Source: Peptoclostridium sp.
GTDB taxonomy: Bacteria > Bacillota > Clostridia > Peptostreptococcales > Peptostreptococcaceae
Reading direction: 5' to 3'
Assembly: GCF_009881055.1 (NCBI RefSeq)
Contig: NZ_WXFG01000016.1
Span: 62,001-126,000 of the forward strand
DNA: 64,000 bases
A program made the position numbers and the translations under genes. The notes under the pieces were generated by a model that was given only the letters and a program-made list of their open reading frames with translations, did not search any database and was not told where the DNA came from. This document shows, piece after piece, positions 1-9,349 of the stretch (its first letter is position 1; every line of letters starts with the position of its first letter).

Positions 1-28
1 CACTTTCAGAATCAGAGGTACCAGCTAG
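1..28 (+). CDS. 3' end of upstream flagellar gene, probably fliJ (partial)
   Basis: The first 28 bases read as an open frame ending T-F-R-I-R-G-T-S and a TAG stop at 26-28, 9 bases before the next start. In Bacillus and Clostridia fliJ is the gene directly before ylxF-fliK, and FliJ proteins often end in a short sequence of this kind. The assignment to FliJ (export chaperone that cooperates with the FliI ATPase) rests on context only, as too little of the gene is present. Confidence 0.4.
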
Positions 29-37
29 GAGGCATAA

Positions 38-1285
38 ATGGACCAGGCAAAGGACAAAGACAGGAATGTCAAAAAAGTAAGCCCGAGACTAAAAATCATA
101 TTGGCATTATCTTTTTTGGTAGCCATTTTATTTGCCTTTTTAATTGTCTACATAATAAATCCCAAGTTCAAAGTGGCAGCGGATAAAGCAATGGGGGAAA
201 TGCCTCTGATTTCGTCGATAGCAGGTGTTGGTGATTCGGCGGAGAATATAGAAGCTCAAAAGCGTGACCTGGCTGAATATTATCTTTCACTGGATGAGGA
301 GCGGATTATAGACAAGCTTATGCTGCTTAAAAAGCAGGATAAAAGGCTATACAAGGAAATAGTACAGCTCATGAAGGATGGCGACTTTGAATTCACCCAG
401 GACATTTTAAGCGAAATAGTGCTCAAGGAAACGAAAAAAAACACCCTAAGGCGTGAAGTTGAGAGCATGAAAAGGGAAAAAGCAGGAGACATTTCTGAAA
501 AGGCCAAGTACTACTCAAAAGTAGGATTGCTTCAGACGGTAAGAGATATAGAGGATGACATAAGATCGCTTGAAATAGACAGCACATATGCTGCTAGTCT
601 GCTTCAGGAGATGAAACCAAAATATGCAGCCAGAGTCATTTACTACATAGATGCTGACATACGGGACGCCGTAGAAACTAATCTCAAGGGAGAGGCGGCG
701 CAAAAGATAAGCAGGGAGATGCTCTCCTTTGAGAAATATATTGAGGAAATGGACAGCATGACAATGCTGTATGCAGACAAGGAATACAGGCAGGCTTCGC
801 TGGAGCTCGAAGACAAAGAAAAGTTCAAAGCGGAAGACGTAGCCTACATCATAGCCAATATGGATGTTGTGCAGGCAGGCAAGATTTTGGCGTCTTTTTC
901 GGATAAGACATATTCAAATGACGTCATAGAAGAAATAAACAGAATAAAGCTTCTGAATGATCAGATAGATACTGGAAGCCTCTATACAACTGTTAATATT
1001 ATGGACAGTTATATTGGGAAAGTTGATGAGTTGAGAGAATCATACAAAAAAATGGATGCGACAGCTTTGGCAGACATAATTAAAAATATATTGGGCAGGG
1101 ATGAAATATACAAGGAGTACCCTGTAGGAGAAGGAGTTCTAAGGATAACGCAGGAGGAACTGCTTGTGGATATATTGAGGGGAATGCCGCCAAAATCCAT
1201 ATCAAAGATATTAAAAGAACTTGGAGCTCAGAAAGCATCAGAGCTTACACGAAAAATGGGACTTCCTGAAGAAGGGGGATATTGA
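38..1285 (+). CDS. ylxF: YlxF-like flagellar operon protein with MgtE N-terminal-type domain
   Basis: A 415-residue membrane-anchored protein. One transmembrane segment lies at about residues 20-43, followed by long charged helical stretches with coiled-coil character (about 55-250). The C-terminal region has repeats of the helical type seen in the cytoplasmic N-terminal domain of the MgtE magnesium channel (for example ILRGMPPKSISKILKELG near 385). In Bacillus a protein with this domain, YlxF, sits in the same place between fliJ and fliK, where its role is unclear; a part in export or in assembly of the basal body is inferred. The ATG at 38 follows an AGGAGG site. The protein is roughly twice the length of B. 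subtilis YlxF. Its stop overlaps the fliK start (TGATG). Confidence 0.75.
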   Translation: MDQAKDKDRNVKKVSPRLKIILALSFLVAILFAFLIVYIINPKFKVAADKAMGEMPLISSIAGVGDSAENIEAQKRDLAEYYLSLDEERIIDKLMLLKKQDKRLYKEIVQLMKDGDFEFTQDILSEIVLKETKKNTLRREVESMKREKAGDISEKAKYYSKVGLLQTVRDIEDDIRSLEIDSTYAASLLQEMKPKYAARVIYYIDADIRDAVETNLKGEAAQKISREMLSFEKYIEEMDSMTMLYADKEYRQASLELEDKEKFKAEDVAYIIANMDVVQAGKILASFSDKTYSNDVIEEINRIKLLNDQIDTGSLYTTVNIMDSYIGKVDELRESYKKMDATALADIIKNILGRDEIYKEYPVGEGVLRITQEELLVDILRGMPPKSISKILKELGAQKASELTRKMGLPEEGGY

Positions 1286-2673
1286 TGAACAAGCTGTCAG
1301 TTTTACCAGCGAATATGAAAGAAGACTTCAAGGTGAAGGACATTTCTTCGAAAGGCAAGTCAGTTGCAAGGGATGAGTTTGCGGGTACGCTCGAGAAGAT
1401 GAAGTTCCAAGCTGTTAAAAAGCGGGAGTCTGAATATGCAAAAAGGGATGATCTTAGAGCAGAGAAAAGCGGCATATCTGAAAAGGAGGATAACGCAGCA
1501 GTCACTGATTCGGACAAAAAAGCGCTGTCAATTCAAAGTGATACGGTCAGCAATCAAAATATCAACAATGACAAGGAAAATGAAACAGGGCAGTTTCTTG
1601 CGGAAAATGAAGCAACCAAATTGGCAGGAGCAGAGAGTGTGCTTATAGACAAATCACTAATAAACGAGTTAAAAGAACTCGCAGTCCAGTCAGAGACTAA
1701 AGCGCAAGCTGCAGGAAATACATCAGATACCATTGCATCATACGCTCAAGCATCAGATGCCGGGACTGAAATACAAATTGAGGCCTCTATTGGAGCGGGT
1801 GGAGCAATTGTTGATGAAATGGTACAGGCGAAAGCTTCAAAAGAAATTCCAGAAACAAGCGTGCAAAACCTTCAGAATACAGACGGTGAGTATAAAGCAG
1901 TAAATGATGCAATGACTGCGTCCATTCCGGACAGCATTAAGTTACAGGACAAGGGCGGGAAAAAGAAAGATATCAAAATCACGGATTTACAGAATGAATT
2001 ACATAAAGAGAAACCAGACGACATACTGGGTCAAAGTATAAAAAAATTAATAGCTGAAAGGAATACTGCCGGACAGCGATTTTCCGGCGAAGAGATAAAA
2101 GACACTCTGGAGACCATAAAAGACGAAATCATTAAACTTTCCGAGGAGTCGGGAGACTTCAAATTTCCAGGCCTTTCAGCGGAGGCTTCCTCAAGCCGAA
2201 CCAACATAGAGTTAATGAAGGCTAGACCTGTATATTATTCTCAAAGAGAGGTAGTCGACCAGGTTATTAACAAAATAAAAATAACAGATGCGGATAATCT
2301 TAAGTCGATTGAAATAAAGCTGGAGCCTGAACAGCTGGGCAAACTGACCTTGAAGGTTGTTATGGAAAATGGAGTGCTTACTGCCAAGTTGATAGCCGAA
2401 AGCGAGAAAGTCAAGACGGCTATTGAGTCAAATATTTCTGAACTTAAAGACAGCATGCTCGAGCAGGGGATAAATATAACTGCTGTTGACGTTTCGGTAG
2501 ACTCAGAGGCTCAGGGCGAGCAGGGAAACCAGGATGGCTTTGAAGCCGCACTAAGAAGCAGGAGAATAAGCTCCGCCATATTCAATGATATTCTAGAAGA
2601 TAAAGCTATTAAGAGTGAGATAGATGCGAACAATCCATACATAGATACTGAAGAGATAAACTATCTAGCTTAA
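1285..2673 (+). CDS. fliK: Flagellar hook-length control protein FliK
   Basis: A 462-residue protein with a long, polar, poorly conserved N-terminal part rich in Lys, Glu, Ala and Ser, and a conserved C-terminal hook-length domain at about residues 330-430. That domain contains the typical run IEIKLEPEQLGKLTLKV followed by LTAKLIAESEKVKTAIE. FliK is secreted while the hook grows and switches the export gate (through FlhB) from hook to filament substrates. The start at ATG 1285 shares bases with the upstream stop (TGATG) and follows GAAGGGGG. flgD and flgE, whose products FliK measures, come next. Confidence 0.9.
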   Translation: MNKLSVLPANMKEDFKVKDISSKGKSVARDEFAGTLEKMKFQAVKKRESEYAKRDDLRAEKSGISEKEDNAAVTDSDKKALSIQSDTVSNQNINNDKENETGQFLAENEATKLAGAESVLIDKSLINELKELAVQSETKAQAAGNTSDTIASYAQASDAGTEIQIEASIGAGGAIVDEMVQAKASKEIPETSVQNLQNTDGEYKAVNDAMTASIPDSIKLQDKGGKKKDIKITDLQNELHKEKPDDILGQSIKKLIAERNTAGQRFSGEEIKDTLETIKDEIIKLSEESGDFKFPGLSAEASSSRTNIELMKARPVYYSQREVVDQVINKIKITDADNLKSIEIKLEPEQLGKLTLKVVMENGVLTAKLIAESEKVKTAIESNISELKDSMLEQGINITAVDVSVDSEAQGEQGNQDGFEAALRSRRISSAIFNDILEDKAIKSEIDANNPYIDTEEINYLA

Positions 2674-2685
2674 AGGGGTGAGGAA

Positions 2686-3126
2686 ATGAATGTAAATGCA
2701 ACAACCCAAAGCCAATCTAACACGACTTCAACTAGCGGCACTTCTAATATTTCTAGTAGCCTCGGCAAGGACGAATTTCTGAATTTGCTAGTCACGCAGC
2801 TGAAAAACCAGGATCCGCTAAACCCAATGCAAGACAAGGAATTCATTGCACAAATGGCTCAATTCAGCTCTCTCGAGCAGATTCAAAATCTTGCAAAAAT
2901 AGTTGATTCGGGACAAAAGGAAATGATAGGCAATCTTGAGGACATGAATGAAAAGCTCCAGGGGATGGAAGACCAAAATGAAACTGGACTCAGCGCATAT
3001 GTGCAAATGATAGCTAGCTTGCAGAACATGAATGAAAGACTCCAGAACATAGAAAGTCAGAATAATTCAGATATTATGGACTACATAATGGAGGAGCTTG
3101 CAAATCTGAAAGGTGAAGTTTTATAA
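2686..3126 (+). CDS. flgD: Flagellar hook capping protein FlgD
   Basis: A 146-residue short FlgD. The N-terminal half carries the family signature [24 protein letters not shown]-type sequence (residues about 27-50) followed by [13 protein letters not shown]. The C-terminal half is a helical, glutamine- and methionine-rich tail (repeats of NMNERLQ type at about 85-130) instead of the beta domain of enterobacterial FlgD. This short form is usual in Firmicutes. FlgD forms the cap under which FlgE subunits fold into the hook. It starts 12 bases after fliK with a GGGGTGAGG site. Confidence 0.92.
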   Translation: MNVNATTQSQSNTTSTSGTSNISSSLGKDEFLNLLVTQLKNQDPLNPMQDKEFIAQMAQFSSLEQIQNLAKIVDSGQKEMIGNLEDMNEKLQGMEDQNETGLSAYVQMIASLQNMNERLQNIESQNNSDIMDYIMEELANLKGEVL

Positions 3127-3144
3127 TCCGAGGGGGAATTTAGT

Positions 3145-4608
3145 ATGAGAAGTCTTTATGCTGCAGTATCAGGCCTGAAATCACACCAGACAAAAATGGA
3201 CATAATAGGCAATAATATAGCCAACGTAAATACAATTGCATATAAGGGAGCAAGAGTACAGTTCAAAGAAGTTTTCAACCAAACACTCAAGGGTGCTACA
3301 GGTGCTGAAGATGGAAAGGGCGGCTCCAATGCAATGCAGGTTGGTCTTGGTATAGACGTGGCTGCCGTTGACACAATGTTTACAGTAGGCGCCATAGAAA
3401 GGACAGACAACCCAACCGACGTGATGATAGGCGGCGAGGGCTTCTTCATGGTTTCAGACGACCCAAGCTTCAACAACAAGTATTATACAAGAGCGGGTAA
3501 CTTTACAATCGATGATAACGGTAACCTTCTTGCATCGGGAGGTTTCAAGGTTCTTGGCTACAGGGTTGAGGAGGGCACGGTTGGGCCCGACGCGAAACTG
3601 AAGGAGGCCATTGAAGGACTTGTAATATCGAAGGCAACAGTATTTCCGGCGAAGTGCACAGGAAGCATCGGGACTGAAGATACAGACATATCAAAAGACA
3701 AGGATGTCACATTCGAAGGAAACATAAATGTAAATACAGGCCTGAACGCAACAATCACAGGAGATGCATCGCCATATACCATAAGCAGGGCCGATATAAC
3801 AGCAAGGCAGACTACATTTACAGTGTATGATGAGATGGGCGGAGAGCACACAATAAAGATGACTATAAGAAGAAAGTTTTCATCTGATGCAGGTACAGAG
3901 CCTATTGAACTTAAAGATGGCAACTATGAAATAACTACAAATGATAAAACAAAGATTTTTGATCCAAACAAGTGGGTTGTAGAAGTTGAATCAATGGACG
4001 GTCTTGGCGGAACAATGAAAACTGCGGATGGCAATCCTGTAGTGCTGGCTTTTGAAAATGGCAAGATTGTTTCTGGAGACATGACAAATATAAGAATCAT
4101 GCCGAGCGACGACGGAAGCGGATATTTTGCCAACGGAGCCAGAGGCTTCAATTTCAACCTTTCTTTCACTGATCAAAACGGCAATCCAACAATAACACAA
4201 TCGGCCAACGAATCTTCTGTTACAGCAGCCAGCATAGGCGGCTACAAGCAGGGCTCGCTCGATGATTTCTCGATAGGCGAAAATGGAGACATCATGGGAA
4301 ACTTCACAAACGGCAAGAAGTCGATACTGGGAAAGATAGCCCTGGCAAAGTTCAAGAATCCATCGGGCCTTGAAAAGAAAGGCTCAAACCTGTACATAGA
4401 CACTGCCAACTCGGGGATTGCAATAATAGGTACACCGGCAAGCAACGGCTTTGGCCCTACGGTCGGCGGAGCTCTTGAGATGTCGAATGTTGACCTTGCA
4501 AGAGAATTCACTAACATGATACAGACTCAAAGGGGATTCCAGGCTAACTCCAGAATAATAAACACCACCGACCAGATGCTTGAAGAACTCATAAATCTCA
4601 AGAGATAA
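3145..4608 (+). CDS. flgE: Flagellar hook protein FlgE
   Basis: A 487-residue rod/hook-family protein. The N-terminus MRSLYAAVSGLKSHQTKMD with the following NNIANVNTIAYK is the axial-protein signature. The middle holds the variable surface domains, and the C-terminus ends in VDLAREFTNMIQTQRGFQAN and a terminal helix, both typical of FlgE/FlgF/FlgG. Length and position after flgD indicate the hook subunit rather than the rod protein FlgG. It is secreted through the flagellar export gate with no cleaved signal. The ATG follows GAGGGGG. Confidence 0.93.
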   Translation: MRSLYAAVSGLKSHQTKMDIIGNNIANVNTIAYKGARVQFKEVFNQTLKGATGAEDGKGGSNAMQVGLGIDVAAVDTMFTVGAIERTDNPTDVMIGGEGFFMVSDDPSFNNKYYTRAGNFTIDDNGNLLASGGFKVLGYRVEEGTVGPDAKLKEAIEGLVISKATVFPAKCTGSIGTEDTDISKDKDVTFEGNINVNTGLNATITGDASPYTISRADITARQTTFTVYDEMGGEHTIKMTIRRKFSSDAGTEPIELKDGNYEITTNDKTKIFDPNKWVVEVESMDGLGGTMKTADGNPVVLAFENGKIVSGDMTNIRIMPSDDGSGYFANGARGFNFNLSFTDQNGNPTITQSANESSVTAASIGGYKQGSLDDFSIGENGDIMGNFTNGKKSILGKIALAKFKNPSGLEKKGSNLYIDTANSGIAIIGTPASNGFGPTVGGALEMSNVDLAREFTNMIQTQRGFQANSRIINTTDQMLEELINLKR

Positions 4609-4619
4609 AAGGAGCAGTC

Positions 4620-4817
4620 ATGATAAAAGTCACACGATTCAACGGAGAAGAGTTCGTAATTAACTGCGATCTTATAGAGCATGTGGAACATACCCCAGAT
4701 TCGGTAATAACCCTGACTAACGGACACAGATTTGTCGTGAAGGAAAGTGTCGATGAGATAATAAACAGGGTGATTCTATTTAAAAGAGGCATATACCAAT
4801 TTGGGACTAATGAATAG
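4620..4817 (+). CDS. flbD: FlbD/SwrD family flagellar protein
   Basis: A 65-residue protein matching the FlbD family: MIKVTRFNGEEFVINCDLIE at the N-terminus, then HTPDSVITLTNGHRFVV and a C-terminal helix. In B. subtilis the equivalent (SwrD) raises flagellar torque and swarming, probably by acting with the stator. Here it lies between flgE and motA, so a link to the stator fits the context. The stop precedes motA by 17 bases. Confidence 0.88.
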   Translation: MIKVTRFNGEEFVINCDLIEHVEHTPDSVITLTNGHRFVVKESVDEIINRVILFKRGIYQFGTNE

Positions 4818-4834
4818 GAAAAGAGGTGTGGCGT

Positions 4835-5635
4835 TTGGATTTAGCTAGTATTATAGGGATTGTGGGAGGTTTTCTTCTCATAGTAGTATCTATTGCAACA
4901 AGTGGAGACATAACTGGTTTTGTGGATATAGCTTCTGTTGCAATAGTTTTGGGAGGAACAATTGCGGCCACGCTGGTTGCATACCCACTTCCGAAATTCC
5001 TTGAAGTAATAAGTATTACACAAAAGGCATTCCAGGGCAAGAAAAGTGATTTGAACATAGTAATTGACGGCATAAACGAGCTTGCAAACAAGGCCAGAAA
5101 GGAAGGATTGCTTTCTCTGGAGGAGGCGTCTGAGAGCGTAAATGATGATTTTATGAAAAAAGGCATAATGCTTGTTGTGGACGGGACTGATCCGGAGCTG
5201 GTAAAAAACCTTCTGGAGACTGAACTGGATTTCATCTCAGAAAGGCACGGCAGCGGACAGGGGCTTTTTGAAGCTATGGGTGCCTACGCTCCGGCTTTTG
5301 GTATGATAGGTACCCTCATAGGCCTTATAAACATGCTTGCTTCGCTTGATGACCCGGATACAATAGGGCCTTCAATGGCGATAGCTCTAATCACAACTTT
5401 TTACGGTTCCTTGCTTGCAAACCTTGTTTTTCTTCCGCTGGCAAAAAAACTCAAAATCAAAAGTGATGAGGAAATCCTTGAAAAACAAATAATACTCGAG
5501 GGACTGCTTTCTATACAGGCAGGTGAGAATCCAAGGATAATAAGCGAAAAGCTTAAGGCGTTCATACCGCCATCTAAAAGGAGACAGGAGACTGCAGGTG
5601 ATGTAGCCGCTAATCTCAGGGAAGGGGAAGCATAA
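4835..5635 (+). CDS. motA: Flagellar motor stator protein MotA
   Basis: A 266-residue inner-membrane stator subunit with four predicted membrane segments (about 2-25, 30-52, 150-172, 180-202). The conserved proline region YAPAFGMIGTLIGLINML lies just before segment 3. The start is taken as TTG 4835 because AAAAGAGGTG ends 6 bases before it and the protein then begins MDLASIIGIV as in relatives; a GTG at 4826 falls inside the ribosome site. MotA and MotB form the ion-driven torque generator. The coupling ion cannot be read from the sequence. Having motAB inside the fla/che operon is a clostridial arrangement. Confidence 0.93.
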   Translation: MDLASIIGIVGGFLLIVVSIATSGDITGFVDIASVAIVLGGTIAATLVAYPLPKFLEVISITQKAFQGKKSDLNIVIDGINELANKARKEGLLSLEEASESVNDDFMKKGIMLVVDGTDPELVKNLLETELDFISERHGSGQGLFEAMGAYAPAFGMIGTLIGLINMLASLDDPDTIGPSMAIALITTFYGSLLANLVFLPLAKKLKIKSDEEILEKQIILEGLLSIQAGENPRIISEKLKAFIPPSKRRQETAGDVAANLREGEA

Positions 5636-5637
5636 TA

Positions 5638-6348
5638 ATGAGAAAGAAAAAACAGCAGGCACCCGCAGGTGCGCCTGAGTGGATGACTACATACTCGGAC
5701 ATGGTAACTCTGCTTCTAACCTTTTTCATACTTATGTTTTCATTTTCATCCGTAGATGCTCAAAAATTTGAAACAATGATGCGCTCTTTTCAAGGCTCGC
5801 TTGGGATACTTGAAGGCGGCAAGACGCTCAGCGAATTGCCGCTTGCTACAAACGGGGCAGATATTGATGTAGAGTCGGACGGCATATATGAGCACTTGTC
5901 GCAGGAAATCGAAGACTATCTTAATCAAAACGGGCTTGGAGAAAGTGTCAACATTATAAATGGAAATAATGGTCTCATACTTAGGTTCAATGAAAACGTA
6001 CTGTTCGACTCTGGAAAAGCAGACCTCAAGCCACAGGCTATGGCTACGCTTAGCTATATATGCAGCCTGCTCAATGCCAGCGATTTCAGCGGAAAAAAAA
6101 TCAGAGTGGAAGGCCATACAGACAATGTGCCAATATACAATTCAAAATACCCCTCGAATTGGGAGCTCTCAGTTTCAAGAGCCTGCAATGTTGTAAGGTT
6201 CATGATAGAGCAAAACGGAGTAATGTCAGAGAGGCTTTCAGCAGCAGGCTATAGTGAATATCATCCCGTAGCGGCAAATGATACTGTAGACAACAAGGCC
6301 AAAAACAGGCGTGTGGACATACTTATTTTGAAGGACGGGCTACAATAA
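5638..6348 (+). CDS. motB: Flagellar motor stator protein MotB
   Basis: A 236-residue protein. A short basic cytoplasmic tail is followed by EWMTTYSDMVTLLLTFFIL, which holds the ion-binding aspartate (about D21) at the start of the single membrane segment. A periplasmic-type linker and plug follow, then a C-terminal OmpA-like peptidoglycan-binding domain (about 115-232) with VEGHTDNVPI and NWELSVSRA and the closing KNRRVDI. It anchors MotA to the cell wall. It begins 2 bases after the motA stop, so the pair is translationally coupled. Confidence 0.94.
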   Translation: MRKKKQQAPAGAPEWMTTYSDMVTLLLTFFILMFSFSSVDAQKFETMMRSFQGSLGILEGGKTLSELPLATNGADIDVESDGIYEHLSQEIEDYLNQNGLGESVNIINGNNGLILRFNENVLFDSGKADLKPQAMATLSYICSLLNASDFSGKKIRVEGHTDNVPIYNSKYPSNWELSVSRACNVVRFMIEQNGVMSERLSAAGYSEYHPVAANDTVDNKAKNRRVDILILKDGLQ

Positions 6349-6375
6349 TTTCGGAATGGGGGCAACGATTAAACG

Positions 6376-6777
6376 ATGAAGAAAATTGCGATATACTCTA
6401 TTGTGGGAGTGGCTGTACTGGCAATCGGTTTTGCGGCGGCGTTTTTCCTGTTTTCAGGCAAAGCGGAAGCCAAAAAAGTCAAAACATATAATTACGACAT
6501 GGGAGTGTTTTCCACGAATATTGGGGGAACAAAGAATTTCTTCAAGGGCAACATAATAATTGCATCAACCGATAAAAAAGCGGAGAAGGTATTCACTGAA
6601 AAAAATGCAGAAATAAGGGACATAATACTTGAGATAATTATCCAGCAAAAACCTGAGGATATGGTGAATCCAGGTGGGATGAACAGCATAAAAAAAGACA
6701 TTATTAACAAGATAAAAACAAGGATCGGAATCGATTCCATTGAAAATATATATTTTACGGATTACATTGTTCAATAA
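6376..6777 (+). CDS. fliL: Flagellar basal body-associated protein FliL
   Basis: A 133-residue single-pass membrane protein. The membrane segment is at about residues 4-28, followed by a basic stretch and an extracytoplasmic FliL domain with KTYNYDMGVFSTNI near its start, IRDIILEII in the middle and a typical C-terminus (INKIKTRIG, then IYFTDYIVQ). FliL surrounds the stator and affects torque and stator activation. It sits between motB and fliM, as in many Firmicutes and Gammaproteobacteria. Confidence 0.9.
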   Translation: MKKIAIYSIVGVAVLAIGFAAAFFLFSGKAEAKKVKTYNYDMGVFSTNIGGTKNFFKGNIIIASTDKKAEKVFTEKNAEIRDIILEIIIQQKPEDMVNPGGMNSIKKDIINKIKTRIGIDSIENIYFTDYIVQ

Positions 6778-6792
6778 AGAGAGGTGCAGCAG

Positions 6793-7788
6793 TTGTCAGA
6801 AATTCTTTCGCAAAATGAAATCGACTCTCTTTTGGAGGCGTTGAATGCTGGAGAGGTTGACGTAAAAGAGATAAAAGAGGAAAACGAACGCAAAGTAAAA
6901 AAATACGATTTCAAGATACCCAAAAAACTGGCTAAGGATCAGCTCAGAACACTTCAAATGATGTATGACAACTTCACACGCCTGCTTAATACATATTTTT
7001 CAGGAACACTAAGAACTTATGTGCAAATGGAGATCCTGTCGGTAGAAGAACTTTCCTACTATGAATTTTGCAATTCGATATCGAATCCTGCCATGCTGGC
7101 AATTATAGATTTTTCACCTCTTCCGGGTGAAATGATTCTTGAAATGTCAAACAGACTCTGCTTTACAATAATAGATAGGATACTTGGGGGAGACGGCAAA
7201 TTCGACGCTGGAAGCAGGAATTTCACTGAAATAGAGCTTACAATACTGAAAAAAATAGTCTCCCAGATGACAAAGCTGTTTATAGATCCTTGGGAGAATG
7301 TCATTGAGCTAAATCCAAAGCTAAATAAGATTGAAACGAATTCTCAGTTTGCACAGATAGTATCTCCGAATGAGACTGTGGCCCTAATAACAATCAAAGT
7401 CAACATAGGAGACGTGGAGGGATTAATTAACCTGTGCATGCCGCACTTGTTGATAGAACCTATACTTCCAAAGCTGAGCACGAAGCTCTGGTTTACAAAC
7501 AATACAAAGAAAATTACTCACGAGCAGGAAAAGATATTAAAGGAGAGGCTAAGAAGAGCTGAAATAGAAATTTCATGTCATGTGGGCGAAGCCAATATAA
7601 CGGTTGGAGAATTTTTGACTCTTCAGGAAGGAGACGTCATAAAGCTCGCATCTAGAACCAGCGACGAATTGACAATAATGGTGGGGGAAAAAATCAAATA
7701 TTTCGGAAAACCCGGATCGCTGAACAAGAACCTGGCTGTCAAGATAACACAAGTAATTGAAGAGGGTGATAATGAATATGATGAATGA
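6793..7788 (+). CDS. fliM: Flagellar motor switch protein FliM
   Basis: A 331-residue C-ring protein. The N-terminal peptide LSQNEIDSLLEAL is the CheY-P docking motif. A CheC-like middle domain (about 45-235, with ILGGDGKF) and a C-terminal FliN-like domain (about 250-320) follow. TTG 6793 is chosen as start because AGAGAGGTG lies 5-6 bases upstream and the product begins at the conserved SEILSQNEIDSLL; the GTG at 6784 overlaps the ribosome site. The 3' end overlaps fliY by 17 bases. Confidence 0.94.
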   Translation: MSEILSQNEIDSLLEALNAGEVDVKEIKEENERKVKKYDFKIPKKLAKDQLRTLQMMYDNFTRLLNTYFSGTLRTYVQMEILSVEELSYYEFCNSISNPAMLAIIDFSPLPGEMILEMSNRLCFTIIDRILGGDGKFDAGSRNFTEIELTILKKIVSQMTKLFIDPWENVIELNPKLNKIETNSQFAQIVSPNETVALITIKVNIGDVEGLINLCMPHLLIEPILPKLSTKLWFTNNTKKITHEQEKILKERLRRAEIEISCHVGEANITVGEFLTLQEGDVIKLASRTSDELTIMVGEKIKYFGKPGSLNKNLAVKITQVIEEGDNEYDE

Positions 7789-8947
7789 TTTACTTTCGCA
7801 GGACGAAATTGACGCCCTTTTAAAAGGGGCATCTGCCGACGACGTTACAAGCTGCAGTGTTGAATTGGATGAGTATGAAAAGGATGCAATCGGCGAAATA
7901 GGAAACATCAACATGGGCAACTCGGCTACTACACTCTCTACAATTTTAGGAAAGAGAGTTTCGATCACAACTCCAAGCGTGGATGTTATATCCATCGATG
8001 AGATGGCTCAGGAACAGCCGGTACCATATGTAATAGTAAGAGTGGGTTACAAAGAAGGTCTAAACGGCATGAATATGCTAATACTCAAGGAAGATGACGT
8101 TAAGGTAATAGCTTCACTCATGATGGGCGGAGACGGGAAATCGGGATTGCTCGAGGAGCTAAACGAGATACATCTTAGCGCGATAAGCGAAGCTATGAAT
8201 CAGATGGTAGGTTCGTCTTCAACGTCTCTTTCCGAGATGATTGGCAAAAGGATAGACATAAATCCACCTGAAGTATTCAAGGTCAATTTGACGGATGACA
8301 GTATTGAAATGAGCGGCATAGATAAAACCTGCGACTATGTCAGAGTGCTTTTCAAAATGACTATTGAAGACCTTATTGACAGCAATATAATGCAGCTCAT
8401 GCCTATTGACTTTGCAAGGGATTTAATCAATAATATGTTATATGGCAGTGAAGGTCAGGAAGTTGACAGCTCAAATGAAGCAGAGAACTTGGCGGCATTT
8501 GGAGAAGAGCAGCACAGCGCACCTGCCAGCACATATACTGCATCTGATAATTCACAAAAACAGCCTGTCAGAGCAGAGTATGAAGAAAAGGCACATAATG
8601 TTGAAATGCGTGCCAATGAAAATCATATCAATATCAATCCTGCAAAGTTCGAGTCTTTTGACGAACTAAATCCCTGCAAGACGGAGTTGCCCGAAAACAT
8701 TGAGATAATAAAAGATGTATTCTTGAAGGTAACAGTTGAGCTTGGAAGAACAGCAAGGAGCATAGATGAAATACTTGCTTTTGGCCCCGGGACAGTAATA
8801 GAGCTGGAAAAGCTTGTCGGGGAGCCGCTTGATGTTCTTGTAAATGGGAAAAGGATAGCAAAAGGTGAGGTTGTGGTTATTGATGAAAATTACGGTATTC
8901 GCATAACCGATATCATTAAACCTGACAAAAGACTGAGAAGCATATAA
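7772..8947 (+). CDS. fliY: Flagellar motor switch phosphatase FliY (FliN-type)
   Basis: A 391-residue switch protein in three parts: an N-terminal CheY-binding peptide NDLLSQDEIDALLKG, a CheC-type phosphatase domain (about 30-215) with both active-site helices (EKDAIGEIGNINMGNSAT and SAISEAMNQMVGSSS, each with Glu and Asn), a low-complexity linker, and a C-terminal FliN domain (about 310-390) with LKVTVELGRTARSIDEIL. It completes the C-ring and removes phosphate from CheY-P at the motor. The ATG at 7772 follows GAGGGTGATA; further ATGs at 7778 and 7781 are possible starts. Confidence 0.93.
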   Translation: MNMMNDLLSQDEIDALLKGASADDVTSCSVELDEYEKDAIGEIGNINMGNSATTLSTILGKRVSITTPSVDVISIDEMAQEQPVPYVIVRVGYKEGLNGMNMLILKEDDVKVIASLMMGGDGKSGLLEELNEIHLSAISEAMNQMVGSSSTSLSEMIGKRIDINPPEVFKVNLTDDSIEMSGIDKTCDYVRVLFKMTIEDLIDSNIMQLMPIDFARDLINNMLYGSEGQEVDSSNEAENLAAFGEEQHSAPASTYTASDNSQKQPVRAEYEEKAHNVEMRANENHININPAKFESFDELNPCKTELPENIEIIKDVFLKVTVELGRTARSIDEILAFGPGTVIELEKLVGEPLDVLVNGKRIAKGEVVVIDENYGIRITDIIKPDKRLRSI

Positions 8948-8985
8948 TTTTTAAGCTTATATAATAAAAGGAGGATAACAATAAT

Positions 8986-9348
8986 ATGGGAAAAAGGATA
9001 CTGTTAGTTGACGATGCTGCATTTATGCGAATGATGATAAAAGACATACTTACAAAGAATGGTTATGATATAGTCGGCGAGGCGGAAAATGGCTTGAAGG
9101 CTGTTGAAAAATTTAAGGAGCTAGTACCTGAGCTTGTAATCATGGACATAACTATGCCGGAAATGGATGGCATACAGGCGGTAAAGGAAATCAAGGCAAT
9201 AGACAAGGATGCCAAAATAATAATGTGTTCAGCTATGGGGCAACAGGCGATGGTTATCGAGGCTATACAGTCGGGGGCCAGAGATTTCATTGTCAAACCT
9301 TTCCAGGCCGACAGGATACTCGAATCTGTCAGAAAGGTGCTTGAGTAG
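8986..9348 (+). CDS. cheY: Chemotaxis response regulator CheY
   Basis: A 120-residue single receiver domain. The acidic pocket is VDD (D9, D10), the phosphoacceptor is D54 in VIMDITMPEMDG, the switch residue is S82 and the conserved lysine is K104 in VKPF. No output domain is present. CheY-P binds FliM/FliY to change the motor state; CheA is the donor and FliY and CheC are likely phosphatases, all encoded in this operon. The start follows AAAGGAGGATAAC. The gene position between fliY and fliO matches B. subtilis. Confidence 0.95.
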   Translation: MGKRILLVDDAAFMRMMIKDILTKNGYDIVGEAENGLKAVEKFKELVPELVIMDITMPEMDGIQAVKEIKAIDKDAKIIMCSAMGQQAMVIEAIQSGARDFIVKPFQADRILESVRKVLE

Positions 9349-9349
9349 T

